This document shows positions 10,701 to 22,419 of a DNA stretch of 64,000 nucleotides, one piece after another; position 1 is the stretch's first letter; the number at the start of each line of letters is the position of its first letter. The position numbers and the translations under genes are program-made. The DNA is taken from assembly GCA_005784505.1 (NCBI GenBank), contig VCAZ01000027.1, forward strand, positions 3,699,765 to 3,763,764, in the 5' to 3' direction. The notes under the pieces are model-generated. The model worked only from the letters and a program-made list of their open reading frames with translations, had not been told where the DNA came from and searched no databases. The DNA is from Bagarius yarrelli (Eukaryota; Chordata; Actinopteri; Siluriformes; Sisoridae).

Positions 10701-13700
10701 TTAAAAATAGATGCTGACATTGTTAATTGATTTTCACAAAGCGGTTCAATTGTCAGTAAACAACTTAAAGTGTTTAGGACAAAACGCCGTCAGGGCTTAT
10801 TTTTACTGCTCATAATACACTAAGAACTCAATCAGCTCACAACAGTTTAGCACGATATAATTAGTAGCAAGCCTTCGGTTTCTGACCTTTTTTTATTCAG
10901 TTTATTTCAATTAAAAGAATATGCCTAGAAAAAGGTGCTATGTGCTCTTTTTCTGATTATTTTCTCTTGGTAAACCTATAAGCTATAACATTTAAAAGAA
11001 AATAAAAGAGTAGAGAAAAAGGACAAGAAAAAGGACAAGAGAGCATGAAAGACATTGAAAAAAAGCATGTAAAAGACAGAGAAGGAGAAAATATACAAAA
11101 ATGTAAAAATAAAGAGGAAAGCAAGGGGAAATAGGAATGGAGAGAGAGAGAAAGAAAGAGAGAGGGAGAGAGAGAAAGGCTTTGTTACTCTTACCCAGTG
11201 CACCTCATTGAATTGTAAATAAGGTGTGATATTTTTACAGAGGGAAAAAACGTGTGCAGCCGGTGCACAGCAGACAGGCTGTCTGAATGTCTGCCTGCAT
11301 CGAGCTTTTTCCACCACACACTCACAAAACACTCACACAACCAGCAGTTCTAGCCAACACACATCAGGAACATTTTAGTTCAACTGTCACTTAGACCTTG
11401 ATGACCTAGATGAAAAGAAGAAGAGAAAAAAAACGTGGCCGCCTCACATTTGAGTTTACTTCGGAGCGCATTGTGCTTTCAAACACAGCTAAAAAAAAAC
11501 ATATATTATATAAAATACACCAATTCAATTTTTAAAATGCCTTAAGTGGTAATGTAATAACAATTAAGTGGTTGCTGGGGTTTATAATATTTGTTAAATA
11601 TAATTTTAAATACAGTATTTTAAATACATGCCCAAATACCAATTAAAACCATCTAAAAAATGGCCCTGTACATAAAACAGTAAAGGTTTCTTGAAAAGAC
11701 AAACTGATGGGTTTTTTTTAATCCAAAAAAATCCCTACAGCTACAGATCTGAAAGCTCTTCATCATCAAATAAAGTCTTTAAAATTAATAAATATATATA
11801 ATAATTTGAAAAAAAAAAACCCTTAATCTAAAAAATCTTGCTAAGAAAGTTTGTCTAAGCGCTTAATGCTAACACAATTGCACAATATAACTATATACCA
11901 TATATTAAATTATTAAAAGTTATAATATAATCATTTTTTTTGTCTCTAGAAATAGCATAATAGCACACATCTCAGAGAAAATAGCACATAGATCTCATAG
12001 AAAAAAACCTGTGTTGTATTATTATTATTGACAATTTCTAGTGGAATCATCTAACCTTCGTCTAACTAAACTGACCAACTCACACACAACCGAAGCGTTG
12101 TTTATATATACATATGTCAAATATAAAAATATAATATTACAAAAATAATGTATACCAATTAAAAGTAATTGTAGTAACAGCATAATAAATTGATACCAAA
12201 ATAAAAATAAATAAATAAGTCAATACAGTTAAACTTGCAGTAAAAATCTAACAGACAAATTTCTAAATAAATTTAACCTAAAAAAATGTTGTGGCTTATT
12301 TTTGTTTTAATCATGTATTTTATTTCCAGTACAGTACAATATTTTCTGTCGCTATTCGTCTACTGCAATGCAGACACTGTATTTTAGCCGAGTGGCACTG
12401 CTTTTTTCACAAACACATCTACTGTTTAAATATGAAACAGAAGTGCTACTTTTTAAACTTAGTCTTCTATGTTTTCTTTATTAATTATTGGATACTTTAC
12501 ATTTACATTTTACTTCACTTTAATATGTAGTTAAAAAATAAGTTTACTTTAGTATTGTTGAGTGCAGTGTGAGTTTCGCAGTGTGAGTATATATTCTATA
12601 TTCTATCAACTGTCTGATCCTGTTGAAGTGATGAGACACTCATTATTTTAACTTGCTCAAAAGTAACAGTTCACTTTCTGGTTCATTTAAAGAGCAGTGA
12701 TACACGGCTTCTCCCTTCCTGTGTTTTTTCCTTTCCTTTGTAGCACTCGGGTCAGAAGATGGCTAAAAGCTTTGGATGAGCAGATACCAGCGTGGTGTCC
12801 ACTTTCTCCACCATGCTAGAAAACTTACCTATTCTGATTGCACTTAGCTCTATCTTCGGTTGTGCACTCTAACCATTTCTCTTTCTGCATCCTGGTGCTC
12901 TTCTTTTCAAAACTCTCCTGCCCTCCCTTCACCTTCTCTTTCACTCGTCAGCAATCTTCTCATGTATCCTTTACCTCTTTTGAACTTTTCTTTTTTTCCT
13001 TCTTTTTTATCCCTATCCTTTGTCCTGATCTCGCTCAGCATCTGAAGGTCCTATGAAAAGGGGGGCACTTGTAAGTAGAGCAGAGTGCAATGGGGTGACC
13101 TTGCTCCAGAGGTCCAAACAGAGCTGAACCTGCTACTCAGAACAAGAAGAAAGAGAGAGAAACATTTAGTATGTACTTGTTTGAAGTAGAGGTGAAAGCT
13201 GCTTTGAACTGCAGCTCTCATGAATATGACTGCTTAAAACAAATACAATCTGCAGCCATGATAAGCTCTTATACGGCATACAGAACATCACATGGAGTAT
13301 CATCACAGATAGCTTATTGAATTAAATGCTGTAGGTGGTCCTGTTATAGACAAACTCATACAATATTTAGAGTAAATTCTAATGATCACATCCTTTACAG
13401 ACATAATTTACTTTCTAGGGCATCTGGTTTTATTTTTTTCCATCCATCCATCTATTTAATTAATTTTTTTATTTTATCTATTAAATTAGTTTATGCCCAA
13501 TTTTCATAAGTTAAATTAGACATGAACTTTTTTAATTGTGATAACTTACATCATCAGTCAACAACGAACGCATTTGCTTTTTCACCAAGTAGATTATCAA
13601 TGAAAATCAATGAAGTAGATTATCACATGAAAATATTATCACACCCAAAACAAGAACTAACAACTGTGATACTTTTGATCTAGAGGTATCACAAGTACAA

Positions 13701-14583
13701 CACATGTAGCTCAAGCAAGACGGCACTTTCCATACGCTTAACTAGAAACACGCGTGTAGTAAATGATGGTTATTTATTAACTTTTTTTCCCAAGAACCCT
13801 CTGTTGCCATTTAAGAGATTTTTGTGTTTTATTTTCTATGAAGTAGAGAGAGTGCACAGTGAACATCAGTCCACTTTTCTCTTTTTTCCACACCAATTAA
13901 TCCTCTGGTATCGGTGAGCTGCGTAATAATCTATTCCTTAAAGAAAAATCACACTTGTTTTGATTATTCACACATATACATGTTTTTAGACACCTCACAC
14001 TTTTCACATGTGGTGCATGTTTTTATTTTACCTGCTATGATATTTTTACACATGATTCATGTGTTTTCACATCCTGATCTTTTACATGTGATCACAATTC
14101 TGTTGCACATGGGTTCATCATTTACAGTTTCAGTGCGTTGGTGCGCGTGAACTACATACATATAATTATGATTAAAATGACTATGATGTTTGGAATAAAG
14201 ACTTATCAACATAAACCTGCTTATTAAAAACAATTTTTTTAATATCCAAAAAATAAACAGAGAAAATAAGCTAACATTGTTTTTACTAATAGTAGCAAAC
14301 ATTTAACCATTTTTCCTGACCTTTCAGCCTCTGTGCCTGGAACTGTGCCCTCCACATGCCCTCTGTGTGCCAGAGAGACATTGCTACTGCCCACCCACAT
14401 GCTCAGCACCCGAACGCCACAACCACCCCCACGCTCCCCAAAAGTGTCACCCAGTCTTTCTAACAAGGGTGAAGGCCATATGTGACTCCCTCATTAACAG
14501 CTACATGAAAGAGACAAGGAGTACAGAGGGACATCTGGGCCTAACTGAGACCAAGAACACAGAGAGGAAGAGAGAAAAGAGTG

Positions 14584-14626
<43 letters not shown>

Positions 14627-15237
14627 GGGTGAAAAAATAAACAGAGATGAAGAAAAGCAGAAAAGAAGGAAAGTCAGTATGATAAAGAAGAGAGGAAGTG
14701 ACAGAAAGCTAAATCCACCTAGCAATACATCCTCACAGGAACAGTCAACAACTTTTATCCCCAAATATACAGGGGGTGTCTAATAGGACATCACCACCCA
14801 ATCACTTCTTCCAGATAATGCTGACAGAGATGACAACCACAGCGCAAATACACACACCCGAATACGGCACATTGCATGCTGTCACTGGAACACATCTCGC
14901 AGCTAAATCAATCCCAGGAAGCAGTGACACTCCTGTCATTTCACACACCTTTATTTCCCTGAAGCCTCACAGATACAATGCATAACTCCAGGTATTGGCA
15001 GAGGTCCCACTAGCTAAGAGAGCTGACAGGACAGTTTAATGTGTACTAAATATTATTTAACACTCAACGCTGCTCTGGGCTCTGTACAGTGAACTCAAAA
15101 AAGGTACTGACTGCAAAAATGTGCAAATGAGTAAAAAGAATCTTAAAAAAAAAAAAACAGTCACACAATGCAAAGCAAAGTAAAGAAGTTCATTGGTATT
15201 TTTTCCAAATACTTGCTTTGTATATGTTACTCTAGTG
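7746..15237. other. Gene desert segment
   Basis: No gene seen. Segments with enhancer-like, non-repetitive texture are 8640-8960 (GC-richer, with gaatattcattac), 10240-10470, 12700-13140 and 14320-14500. A pyrimidine-rich acceptor-like tract at 12720-12752 could belong to an unannotated non-coding RNA. (GA)n tracts lie at about 11138-11178 and 14587-14622. The 138-aa plus frame at 14367-14783 runs through the GA repeat and is not credible. Confidence 0.4.
14587..14622. repeat. (GA)n microsatellite
   Basis: Uninterrupted GA dinucleotides. They inflate open frames on both strands here into ER/LS-repeat peptides. Confidence 0.9.
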
Positions 15238-15830
15238 CAGGAGTCGGCAACCCACTGCTCTGGAGCCACATGTAGCTCTTATCCTACTGCTACCGCTCCC
15301 TGAGTATTTGTCCTAAATTTATTTTATTTTGGTCCGGTAGTTTTTTAAATAATTCTGAATTTGAAGACGATGGTGATCTTGTAACATTAAAATGAAATAT
15401 ATAGATTTTTTCTCGATCAAAATATGCGACACAACCCCCGATATGAGACACCCGCAGGCAGACAAAGTCTGCACTTGGAGTCGTGACGATCTTCAGATTC
15501 ACATACGTATGTAAGCAAGTCTTCTCCAATATGAACTATATAAAAAACCAACATCGCTCACACCTCACAGTCGACAGCTGTGTGAAAATGAATTTGACGT
15601 TTTATAGACCTGATGTGGAGACGTTGTGCAATGAGGTTCAAAGTATTTTTTTGCAAATAAATATTTTACATTGTTCAGTGAATTGTTTTTTTAATATTTA
15701 GGTTGACAGCTGAATAAATTTGAAGCAGACTAAATTTTGGTTTAAATACGAGGATGACTAAGATTAACATTAATAATTTTATGAAAAAATATAGTTTAAA
15801 ATTACTTTTTTTTTTGCATGCCAACCTCTG
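15238..15830 (+). mobile_element. hAT transposon, deleted copy with transposase C-terminal remnant
   Basis: The left end CAGGAGTCGGCAACCC and the right end (reverse complement CAGAGGTTGGCATGC) form imperfect terminal inverted repeats of the common hAT type. Flanking octamers are CTCTAGTG (15230-15237) and CTCTACTG (15831-15838), an 8-bp target duplication with one change, diagnostic of hAT. Inside, the plus strand at 15483-15640 encodes FSNMNYIKNQHRSHLT and later RPDVETLCNEVQ, resembling the hATC dimerisation region at the end of hAT transposases. Most of the transposase gene is missing, so this copy cannot move by itself. Confidence 0.8.
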
Positions 15831-17159
15831 CTCTACTGCAAGATGACACATATAATTTATTGTTATCAATTTAACAAGTATGCATGCAAAATCTTTAGAT
15901 TTAAAATATACATGATTACTGATCTGATCGGTTGCACTCATCTCAACTAATTTAGAGAGATGGCATGAAAGATAAAGAGAGAAATATGCAATTGTAACAC
16001 ACACTTGATCTGAATCTACAGATTGAGCTAAAGATTTCTCTAAGCAGTTCTTTTTCGTCCCAGACTGAGACACTTAGTGCCTCCTCCATTAGTGTTCAGC
16101 AGGATCAGTGGGGCAAGGTTAGGGACACACAAATTGAGGACCCCCCAGCCTGCCTAAGAACTCCTCCAGCCGGGCTACTGTCAGAGGGAACAGCTGGGCC
16201 TCCTCCATGGTTCTGCCCCCTGCTTTTAACATCGGGTCACCTTGCTTGCCTCAACACTCCCACAGTCCCTCAGCTCTATCCTGGCCTCACCTTAACACCT
16301 GAGTGTATTAGCAAAAGAATTGCTAATTGAAATACGTTGATAACTAAATGGTAACTCAAGCAGTTTTTATTTTGCTGGGGTTTTTTTTTTTTAGTTTACA
16401 ATCTTTTTCATTTATTTTCATTTCTGAAATATTGTTGTTCAACCCTGCCTTTGTTTTTCTGAAACACTGTGTGGTCTGAGATGTAGAGTGTAGTTCAGTG
16501 TAACAAACTTTTTGGGAAAGGGAGTAATAAACTTTTTTAGTTGATTACTTTGTATCAGTCTATAAGAAAGGTTTGTGACCAAAGATGAAAAAAATATGCA
16601 TGGTCTCTATATAACTCTAAAAGTTATTTATGGATCTATAACCTTTAAAATGTGCTTCACATACAGGGTGGGTGAAAAGGAACTATGCATTAAAATTGGT
16701 AATAAAAATCCATATCTCTAAAACTAATTTTTTTTGAAAGAAATTCTAACATATTATGTGAAAAATGAAAGCAAATCATTCAAAATTTTACCGTCGGTAC
16801 TGGTAGCACTGGTAGCGTCAACCAGTTTTCTCAAATGACTGGCGATGGAATGCATTTTTTTTTAAGGAAGTATCAGCGAGAACCTCCATGTTCTTCAATG
16901 TGTGATTCTTAAAATCTTATTTGCTACCATCTATTTAGAGACAGATTCATTCATTTACTGGAAGATTTTGGAATAAAAATGTTTACAGTTTGGTGTGTAA
17001 AATACATTGTAAATATTTTTTTGTTTACTAAGCGTTTATTGTTTTTGCTTAAACTACTAACATTAGTCTACTATATATTTTATAATTTATCATGTTTTTA
17101 CCTTTGAATTCTGTTCTTTTACTTCCTTTCTGTGGCCATGTGAAGAGTTTTAGGCAGGT

Positions 17160-17510
17160 AGTAGAGGAGGTTTCCTTGCACAGGTAAATTATAGCTTGCA
17201 CAGAGGCTGAAATCGTTAGTCAGACTGTCAATCAACAGAAGCTACGCTGGGGAGGCAATCTCAGTGGCACTGGTGAGGAGGTCACCTATGAAGACATTTA
17301 TTTTCAATTCATCCCTCAGATCTCCATCGAAATCAATTTACTGCACATTATCGACTTTGGCTTGCCCCTATGGCAACCAGTGCCATGCAGCCACGGTGCA
17401 ATCTAAGTACCCCACCTTATAGCACATCTGATTATGCAAACACTGCGGTGTCAAAATGAAGCACTCAGCATTACCTTCATCTGCAACAAAACAGTAATCT
17501 CACATTAAAC
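17160..17510. promoter_or_regulatory. Candidate conserved non-coding element
   Basis: About 350 bp of balanced-composition, non-repetitive, non-coding sequence, with caatcaac, catttattttc and gattatgcaaac motifs (the last a near-octamer at about 17430). No frame is long enough to be an exon of a known type. Confidence 0.35.
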
Positions 17511-18369
17511 AATGTATGTAAATATGTGCCTGATGGTGATCATTATCTTAACAGGGAGCTCTTGGAGTCTGTTCCGAGCTGCCTGGCTCTGTCACCCTGT
17601 CTGTCTTAGATGCTTACGTATTCTCACTGAGATGCGGTGCAGGACACCCAGGCCACAGGGAGATTCGATCAGTGGCACTAGTATTAAATTAGTTGTTGAG
17701 CTTTCTGCATATGTCAGCAACAGTTATTCATTAACAGTGTTTGTTTTTGAAACTCTGAAGAAATTTGATCAAAAAAGAAGGAAGATAAAGAGGGAAGAGA
17801 GGAACAAGGAAGAAAGCAGGAAGGAGAATTAAAGCACACATAGCTGAGTCATCAGACATGTCAAGGACAACAAAGGCAAGCTTCATGGATTATATTTTTT
17901 GAGACTTTTAATATCATTAAAATTGCCCAAAGCATCAGACACTGAGGTAAAGCTTTATGGTCCTCATTTCTCAAAAGCAAATTCATGTTGATGAACGTGA
18001 GCATAAAAAAGGAAATGAACTACACAAACAAGCGATGGCAAGCAACAAGATATCATCAAATTTAGCTTCAAGGGTGTCACTCAGCTCTATGTATCTAAAT
18101 TAAATAAACTGTCTTCCCAGTGCTTTTCGTTTTTATGGAACAGATGCCATTCTTTCTGCCAAATAGGCAGGTGTCACCATGTTAACAGTTCAAATGTGTG
18201 AGAATGGGTCTGTAGGGCATGACAGGGTGGAGGGGGCACATATGCACACCAAACAAGCAGAAAATAACTGCCCCCACCCCCACAACCCTCTCCTCCACCT
18301 TCTCACCAGCTAGCTCTATAATGCTACAATGAAGCAAAATGAGACAGCCCAGGGAGTGAGGGCTTCTCA

Positions 18370-18480
18370 CCGTGCCACTGCAGACTCATTAGTGAAGAAC
18401 TGAACACCTGAGATTTAATTAGGACATGTTAACGAGCCCAGGCAAGGCAATCTTATTAGTGGACCACAATGTTTTAAGTA
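18370..18480. promoter_or_regulatory. Candidate conserved non-coding element
   Basis: Compact block with gatttaattagg, gttaacga and cttattagtgg, all homeodomain/HNF1-type half sites, free of repeats. Confidence 0.3.
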
Positions 18481-19174
18481 GATAGGGAGTGAGTCAAGGC
18501 CCTTAAATATATAATGGGAAATCTAATTTTAGAAAAGGAAAAAAAATAGGTATGTATTTCCTAGATTCAGATGTTAAAATGTTATCCAGTAGTCAGAATT
18601 TAACGATGTGGTACCGACGACAGTGCTGCTGTACCTGGCTCTAGGGGGGATTGAGACACTTAGCAGTGAGCAACAGTGACACTCTGTTATTAAAATTTAT
18701 GTGTCACAGGGGCATTCTGCTAAAACTTCACCCCTGCTGAGAGCGGCTTGAAGATCAAGCTAGAATAATACTGGCTAATACAGGCTCACTGATGATCTAA
18801 CACCGTTTTCACATATTCAGCTCTAACAGCAAATTTACACGATGAAAGGATGAAAAGCAGAGAAAATTATATGTTAAAAGATGCAGTCATTTCTAAATGC
18901 AGGTTTTATTATTTTTTAAAAATACTTGGAAAGAATTGAACATAAACTGTGTTATTTGTTACCTGCATCCATCTTGTGGAAGTTTAAATGACAAAATTTG
19001 TTTAAGAATGCATTAAAACCTATTCTGAATAATAACACAATATATTTCAGCCTATTAAATAGTTTAAAATCACAAAAACTGTTGAAAGCTAACCAGAGAA
19101 TAGCTTCACTTCTGTGTGTCTAGCCACCCTAATGCATCTATCTAGGACAGTCACTGCTGTCCACCAATCTGTAT

Positions 19175-19187
19175 TGCCATCTAGTGG
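19175..19187 (-). promoter_or_regulatory. CTCF-like motif
   Basis: TGCCATCTAGTGG reads CCACTAGATGGCA on the minus strand, a close match to the CTCF core. It lies in an otherwise unremarkable stretch beside enhancer-like blocks. Confidence 0.45.
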
Positions 19188-19289
19188 CTAAATCCTGATC
19201 GATATGCTAAAGTCACTTTAAATGAGTCGGCACGCCAGAAATCTATAAGATTCCACAGCAGCAGCCTTGCCTTTATCAAACACTTTTAT

Positions 19290-19510
19290 GTTAAGAGTAA
19301 ATCTAATTACCTATGTTGATTGCCGAGATAGCGTGGAGATAAATGGTACGTAAAATCAAGACCCACTGATTCAATTGGATTCGCTTTCTCCTGTACATAC
19401 ACAATCTGCATGCTTTTTAGGGCCAGCAAGCAATCAATTATTGAATAATTAACCTCTTTCGACATGCCTAGCGCAAATAGATCAATAAAGATCACTTAAA
19501 GAGTGGTGTC
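19290..19510. promoter_or_regulatory. Strong candidate enhancer, homeodomain-site cluster
   Basis: The block holds TAATTA at 19304-19309, a caatcaattattg/aataattaac cluster at about 19431-19453, and tagatcaataaagatca at about 19478. The sequence has no simple repeats and mixed composition over 220 bp. The minus-strand frame 19307-19495 has no family resemblance. Of all blocks in the desert this looks most like an ancient developmental enhancer. Confidence 0.42.
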
Positions 19511-19729
19511 GAACATGATGTACCATCAGTCTCCTTCTTCATGCTAGGTAAGAACCAGTACAACATTTCATTAGCTGTAAAGGACAACTTTAAATTATGA
19601 AAGGGGGGAGGGATTCATATGCATTTGTTTTGCATAGCTCCAAGGCACGCGGGGGTGTTTGAAGGTGGTGGGGGGTGAGAGACTGATTTTGCATACAGAT
19701 ATTATAAATGCAATTGTCTTCTTCATGCA

Positions 19730-19870
19730 GGCAAGCAGGGGGTTCTTTGGAAATTGACTTTTTGATTATTCATTTAGTGTGATAATTAAATAGTCCTTGC
19801 CCTGGGAACACAGAATGACTGAACCACGTCGAGGATATCTAACAGGGCTTGACGGAGCCCTTAGTGTTTA
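19730..19870. promoter_or_regulatory. Candidate conserved non-coding element
   Basis: Non-repetitive block with gattattcatttag (POU/homeodomain-like), gataattaaatag and a GC-balanced core around ccacgtcgagga. Confidence 0.35.
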
Positions 19871-21550
19871 TCATCGCTTAGATTTCACTGCCTAGAACAC
19901 TGCTTGCTGCTCTTCTGTGACCGAGGACTCCCAGATTTCGACTGCACAGAACTACACCAAACAGACTTTTTAACAGAAGTTTTACCTACTGAATGTACCC
20001 TTGTCATGAGTCTATGCTCATAACTGACACCTATCTTCTACCCTTCTAATCACAGATCTGTATCATTGGATTAGAGATGATAGCCAACCTCTTACAAATT
20101 TGTACTAAAGTTTGCTTTGTTTACGGCTAAACCAAATGTACAAATGAATTAAAGAATATTTTAAAAAATGAAAGATTTCATGGATATATGGTTTATATAT
20201 GGTATATATGATATGATATATGGTTATGGTTGTATAGCGTATTATGCCATGATCTTGCTCTATTCCAACTGAAGAGATCATAATTAATTATAACTATGTC
20301 CAGTGCACATTAATTCATTTGAATGTAATTTTTCTTTCAAATATATATTTCCCTTTTATGTTTATTTTTTTTATAATTAAACAGTTCGGTTAAGCTTATA
20401 TAATTATTTTCAAATTTTACAAGAATATTTTAATCTATTTTTTATGTTCCCGTCTGCACTAATTAAAGAAAGAGCAATTTAACAGCCAGGATTTTTTAAA
20501 CTCTTCTGGTAAAAATTGCCAATATAAGCAAAACAAACTGCATGCATTGTAATTTTGGTGAGCCTTTCAATATCCTCTTCCCTGGAAAAATATTTTTCTT
20601 TTGATAAAGCAATTCCTCCGGTACCATTTCCGTGCAAAAATTCCCAAAAAAACAAATCTAAAACATTCCAATAATATTGTCAGTACTGCACTAAGTTAGC
20701 GTATCATTTTACCCTTGCCTTAGAACTTAGAAGCTTTCATAGTTTTGTTCAGGAAAATGCTTATTTATATACACACCTCTGGTAACTTTAAGCTAAATTT
20801 GATCATTGTATGATCTTAGATTGCTTACACGACCGGACGGATATGAAACCGTCTACCACCGTGGAGTCCTGCAACTTTTTAACACGCTTGGCGGATGTCA
20901 GGAAAGCTGAACTGCCGGAAGAGCCCTTGTTATGCTAATAAAGGTTGTGCTAATGGGAATGTTCAGGTTCACGAACTGCGTAGTTTGTCAACTGCATTTG
21001 AATAACTTCGATGAAAGTTGGTGAATCCAGGACAAGTCTCTATTAAATCACTGGACTGAAAACAGTCTTTTTTATATGTGTTCTGTTAAAATAATGGGTA
21101 TCATTTTCATAAATGTTATTTAAATGAAGAATTAATCAGTTACAAATTAAAAATTATGACAACAGAAATGCATAATTTTTTTATTGAAACACATTTGAAT
21201 AAGAAAATTTCTTCACGGATTATGGAAAGTTTTTGTATATTTTAAAATGATTTTCTGCTTGCAGTCCATTTCAGTTTACACAGGCTTTTTATTTAGAAAA
21301 CATAAACATGTTATCAATTATACATGCACATCATTACAATGCATTACCCGGGGTTATGGCAATAAAAACTACAATTCAAGTCAGCAAGTCTTCTGTTTGC
21401 AATAATTAGCATTTTATATAAATCTTTTTGAGTTTGAGAGTTTTGTAAAATACAATCGATTTATATTTTTATATCTGACTAATGTTTTGAGCATCAAAAC
21501 AATTAAAAAAGGGTAAATAGAAGTAATTTCTTTTAAGAGATTAATAGTGG

Positions 21551-21740
21551 GATGGGGGAGTTGGTAGTTTAGTGGTTAAGGCCTGCTAGCTGCAAGACTG
21601 TGGGTTCAATTCCCAGCACCACCAAGTACTACTGGGCTCTACTGGGCTCCAGAGCAAGACCCTTAACCTCCAATTGCTCAGTTATATAAATAAAATAAAA
21701 TGTAAGTCACTATAGATTAATGCTAAATGCTGTAAATGTG
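21551..21740 (+). repeat. tRNA-derived SINE
   Basis: The head ttggtagtttagtggttaag and the Pol III B-box-like gggttcaattc (21602-21612) show the tRNA-derived promoter. The body 'gagcaagacccttaacctc/caattgctcagttatataaa' and tail 'tgctaaatgctgtaaatgtg' match the other copies in this window. A 10-bp unit tactgggctc is tandemly doubled at about 21628-21648. Confidence 0.8.
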
Positions 21741-21899
21741 GAAGTATACACTTTAAATCTATTTGATTTTGTGTGATTTTAAAAATGTGCAATCATAGTG
21801 TTAGTATGTACGTATATCTGTACAAGTACATCATAAGCATACAGTATATCTTACAACAATAACGAGTACTAGTGCTACCAAATCTAACCTCTTTCCCCT

Positions 21900-22095
21900 C
21901 TGCAACCCCTTAAAAATCGTTCAGGCTAATTTCAATATTCATGAGCTCTCCACAGGCTCAGTTCAGCAGTTTCCATTAAGCATTAATTAGGCGCCGGAGG
22001 GGGAAGCAAACACAAATAAGGAGCTGAATAACTAATTAAGGTGTTTGAAATGCTGGAGGCCCACAATCCCACTAATGTCTGGTTAGGTCTGAACA
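21900..22095. promoter_or_regulatory. Strong candidate enhancer
   Basis: Contains caatattcatgagc, gcattaattaggcgcc and aactaattaagg (two TAATTA cores) in repeat-free, GC-balanced DNA. The density of homeodomain sites and the texture fit a deeply conserved non-coding element. Confidence 0.42.
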
Positions 22096-22390
22096 AGATT
22101 TTTTTATAGGGCGGGTACACTAACACAAATACACTGACACATCATACAGAAAACCCCACTAACACATGTACAATCAAAGTTATTAGAGTAAACATTGAAG
22201 AAGGTTTACAGTAAAGTTTAAGCTGAATCTGAAGAGAAAGCCTGGCCGAACACACAGCATGGGTGGATGCTTTTTACTAGAGGAAATGTGTCTCCCAGAT
22301 GTGGCCTCATTGCCAAGATGAAAGCCATTTCTTCATGTTTTTGATTTGTAAACCCTTTTGGTTTTTGATGGACGTAAAATGATTTGGTCG

Positions 22391-22419
22391 TTGCATGACG
22401 TCATAATTTTGTCATGCAA
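22391..22419. promoter_or_regulatory. Perfect inverted repeat around a CRE
   Basis: TTGCATGAC at 22391-22399 and GTCATGCAA at 22411-22419 are perfect inverted repeats separated by 11 bp. TGACGTCA, the consensus CRE/ATF site, lies at 22396-22403. Longer weak inverted symmetry (gtaaacc at about 22348, ggtttac at about 22459) suggests the whole could instead be a small palindromic MITE. Confidence 0.4.

Noticed and set aside
14367..14783. 138-aa plus-strand frame and its minus-strand mirror
   Set aside because: Sustained by a (GA)n repeat that lacks stops in either strand; ER/SL repeats are an artefact.
15675..16073. 132-aa minus-strand frame
   Set aside because: Crosses the right end and target duplication of the hAT element, so it cannot be an ancestral gene.
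16660..16740. Transposon terminus 'cagggtgggtgaaaaggaac'
   Set aside because: Resembles some DNA-transposon ends, but no mirror terminus or target duplication was found nearby.
21551..21625. Possible true tRNA gene
   Set aside because: Pol III box-like words are present but the stretch does not fold as a cloverleaf by eye and is followed by the SINE body; it is a SINE head.
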